Positions 62,108 to 64,000 of a stretch of 64,000 nt of DNA are shown here, piece after piece. Where the stretch lies: the NCBI GenBank assembly GCA_050299855.1, contig JBNKWQ010000002.1, positions 7,440 through 71,439 on the forward strand, read 5' to 3'. A model generated the notes under the pieces. That model saw only the letters and a program-made list of their open reading frames with translations, ran no database searches and had not been told where the DNA came from. This stretch comes from Hahella sp050299855. Its GTDB lineage: Bacteria > Pseudomonadota > Gammaproteobacteria > Pseudomonadales > Oleiphilaceae. The number at the start of each line of letters is the position of its first letter. Position 1 is the stretch's first letter. The position numbers and the translations under genes are program-made.

Positions 62108-62491
62108 ATGAGCCCAAAGCTAGCCATGGGGGCAAATGATTGCTGGTTTTTCTTACCCAAATCCGCTGAAATCCCTGAAGGGATAATCATTGCGAAAGAC
62201 GTACACCCAGACCAAAAAGGGCACTTTCATTATGCTCTACAACCGGAATACGATATGCCTATGTCCACATTCAAAGAAATATCCTATATTAGGGCCGCAT
62301 TAGAAGGCTACATAGGCCTGCTAAAGTCAGATATCGAGTCCAGTGAGCTGGATGATGAGAGGCTGGATACACAGGAAGACCTATTGTTTTATGACAATTT
62401 GCTGTACACATTCCAAAAAGCAGAAAAGCAATCTGTAGACCTTCGTGAGGTTCAATCGATTTCTATAAAGCAGCGGGATAAGGATGAGTAA
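62108..62491 (+). CDS. Hypothetical protein
   Basis: A 127-residue soluble acidic protein with IPEGIIIAKDVHPDQKG, FHYALQPEYDMPMSTF and a helical C-terminal half. The first part faintly recalls small ADP-ribosyltransferase toxins of the Tse2 group (IP-x-G/D-x-x-x-x-K...HY-x-x-x-P-x-x-x-M), but this is a by-eye likeness only. ATG 62108 or 62126 could be the start. It lies among other accessory genes. Confidence 0.5.
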   Translation: MSPKLAMGANDCWFFLPKSAEIPEGIIIAKDVHPDQKGHFHYALQPEYDMPMSTFKEISYIRAALEGYIGLLKSDIESSELDDERLDTQEDLLFYDNLLYTFQKAEKQSVDLREVQSISIKQRDKDE

Positions 62492-62667
62492 GCTCTGAAC
62501 TGAAATACTGCAGAAAATAGTTCTGTTACTTTCGCAACATCTAGATGTCACTCCCATCGGAACAACACAGAAGAACGCGACGAACACGAATATGAGGCCT
62601 TACAATTTACATTGATTTTTGTATTGAAAATACTGTGTGTAAAATGTAAGGTCTGACCCTACAAATG

Positions 62668-62696
62668 CAGATACCCATCACCTGCATGGGTATCTG
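62668..62696. terminator. Hairpin between convergent accessory genes
   Basis: CAGATACCCAT and ATGGGTATCTG form a perfect 11-bp stem with a 7-nt loop, between the rightward gene ending at 62491 and the leftward one ending at 62753. A sequence ATGTAAGGTCTGACCCTAC lies just before it (62644-62662) and resembles flanks of REP/transposase-associated elements. Confidence 0.6.
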
Positions 62697-62752
62697 TGAC
62701 AAACGACTCTAGCAGTGAAACCTCAGCGTTGATGAGTCAGCTTAGGGTGTCT

Positions 62753-63244
62753 TCAAACCAGACTGACTTTGCGTAGGGTCCAGTCTTCCCCCATCTCATC
62801 GTGGTAGTCCTTCATAATGCGACGTACCATGGCATCTCCTCCCTGGTACTTAAAGAGACCGTCTTCAGGGTCGAAAAAATAGTAGTTGGAGCCGCTGACC
62901 TTTGCACCCATAGAATGCCCTGGATAACGCAGCATGTATTGCCCGTCATTCTTTTTCAAATGCTCAAGTGCGGCAAAGCCACCTAAGGTTGTTTCTGCGT
63001 CTATTTTCATCCCCATAGACCTCAAAAACGGGGTGTAATCACACTTGTGGCGAATTTCATAAATGGCTTGCAACGGCCCGGCCAGGGCGTAATCGGGCTT
63101 GCTCAATAAGTCGCGCTTACCCTGCAATATATTGCGGCACCAGAGGGCAGATTGCGCCACACAGATGCCTTCCACAAACTCCTGATCATCACGATCCCAA
63201 ATACCTATAGTGTTTTCTGTTTCAAAAATCTGATTAGGTTTCAT
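62753..63244 (-). CDS. YopT-type (C58-like) cysteine protease / effector candidate
   Basis: A 163-residue protein with the papain-like order C28 (EGICVAQSALW), H110 (YPGHSMGAKV) and D125 (YYFFDPEDGLF), which matches the YopT/AvrPphB C58 triad (Cys before a Trp-containing helix, H followed by small residues, FFDP with Gly-x-Phe). It has no signal peptide. In pathogens such proteases cleave host proteins; free-living bacteria carry them as antibacterial or anti-eukaryote toxins. There is no clear immunity gene beside it. The assignment is by motif. Confidence 0.65.
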   Translation of the reverse strand: MKPNQIFETENTIGIWDRDDQEFVEGICVAQSALWCRNILQGKRDLLSKPDYALAGPLQAIYEIRHKCDYTPFLRSMGMKIDAETTLGGFAALEHLKKNDGQYMLRYPGHSMGAKVSGSNYYFFDPEDGLFKYQGGDAMVRRIMKDYHDEMGEDWTLRKVSLV

Positions 63245-63550
63245 TGATCTCTCTCCCTTGTCATTCCTGCATCTGGATTAACCAAGCGTGTCTCTTTGTT
63301 ATCCATTGGTGAGCTGTAATTTTCTGCGTGAACCGGGGGTTATTGTTAATTAAACCTTAGCAGGTAACCGTCCATTTGCACTGACTTTGAGAGTAAATTT
63401 TTATGGCAAACAAGAGCCTATACCGCGATCAGTTCGACTCTGGGCGACAAGTGCTTTAACCCATGTCAGGCGGATAAGCGTATATTCACACACGGCTATA
63501 CAAACAGGAATAATATAGATAGAACCCTGCATCGAGTGAGGGCACGTTGA
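63245..63550. other. Intergenic region
   Basis: About 300 bases between divergent genes, with no credible reading frame. It must hold the promoters of the C58-like gene and of the small membrane protein; no distinctive motif was seen. Confidence 0.5.
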
Positions 63551-63865
63551 ATGTCAAAGAACTCGAAAAGATTGGTACTGACCTCGCTAATTGTGATTTT
63601 TGGCGGTGTCTACATCGGTCTATACCTATCTGGAGATCGCGCGAAGCAATCAGCCGACAACAGTCTTGAGGTTCAACAGCAGGCACCTTCCGATGCCGAC
63701 GCCAGAATTCCTACCCTGACGATTGATCACCTGTTAGCAGCGCCATCCGCTCTAGGTGCTACCTCCACATCAGGCTCGAAATATGGAGGGGAAGGCCAAT
63801 CTGAGGTTCCCCCAATACAACCTCCTGCATTGCCCCAAGGCGTAATATCGCGTTACGCGATTTAG
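63551..63865 (+). CDS. Small membrane-anchored hypothetical protein
   Basis: A 104-residue protein with an N-terminal TM segment (LVLTSLIVIFGGVYIGLYL) and a Ser/Pro/Gln-rich periplasmic tail. The layout recalls minor pilus-assembly or secretion accessory proteins (PilP/GspC-like anchors), but no family signature is present. It may be the first gene of an operon that continues past the window. Confidence 0.5.
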   Translation: MSKNSKRLVLTSLIVIFGGVYIGLYLSGDRAKQSADNSLEVQQQAPSDADARIPTLTIDHLLAAPSALGATSTSGSKYGGEGQSEVPPIQPPALPQGVISRYAI

Positions 63866-64000
63866 TCGCCCCTGAATAACCAAAATACCAATAGAATTCA
63901 ATGCTATATCGAGCTATTGTAGGTCCACAACTACAGCCTTTTCGATGATCCCAGTCAAAACCTTGCAGTTGTCACGCCTATGATCCCTAAAAAACCCGAG

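Noticed and set aside
63866..64000. Possible new gene at the right edge (ATG near 63901)
   Set aside because: The frame stops after 15 codons and no other frame shows protein character before the window ends.

Overview
This is chromosomal DNA of a gammaproteobacterium of roughly 50-55% GC (judged by eye). Gene order points to a relative of Pseudomonas rather than of the enterics. The run dksA-gluQRS-small membrane ORF-cbrA-cbrB-gap-pcnB-folK-panB-panC-pgi matches the Pseudomonas arrangement as I remember it, with panD missing between panC and pgi. The blocks hemJ / thiD-thiE-hemL, plsY / folB-folK, tsaD and rpsU-yqeY-dnaG-rpoD are also typical. A PEP-CTERM-like protein and a very large secreted Rhs protein suggest an environmental, perhaps marine or biofilm-forming, lineage.

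Layout. 1-8.9 kb: 5' end of argC, a CLC chloride transport protein, hemJ, thiD-thiE, hemL, a TPR lipoprotein and mrcB. 9-19.5 kb: a kinase/ATPase fusion, a pentapeptide protein, a Rieske protein with no standard start codon, sfsA, dksA, gluQRS and the cbrX-cbrA-cbrB carbon/nitrogen two-component locus. Downstream of cbrB lies a ~400-nt non-coding stretch with a near-perfect sigma-54 promoter, six A-rich Hfq/Crc-type motifs and a terminator. I read it as a CrcZ-like small RNA. 19.6-33.3 kb: housekeeping genes for RNA polyadenylation, folate, pantothenate, glycolysis, phospholipid synthesis, tRNA t6A and the macromolecular synthesis operon, followed by two copies of a 120-nt repeat and a CAT-anticodon tRNA.

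33.3-36 kb is a small accessory islet behind the tRNA: a GNAT acetyltransferase remnant, an alpha/beta hydrolase, a truncated IS110-type element and a universal stress protein. 36.1-41.6 kb is one leftward operon, selD-mnmH-phnD-phnC-phnE-like. It couples selenophosphate synthesis and tRNA 2-selenouridine formation to an ABC importer that probably brings in a selenium oxyanion. 41.8-47.2 kb holds a class I aldolase, a MarR regulator with two matching palindromic operators, a siderophore-interacting flavoprotein, an SDR and selO.

47.6-63.9 kb is the most unusual part: a PEP-CTERM-like protein, then an 8.8-kb gene for a secreted vWA/FN3/Ig-like/Rhs protein ending in a PD-(D/E)XK-like nuclease domain, then an acidic candidate immunity protein and a subtilisin-like protease. 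Small accessory genes follow, including a YopT-like (C58) cysteine protease. The best candidates for new biology are the CrcZ-like RNA, the selenium-linked transporter operon and the Rhs nuclease/immunity pair.
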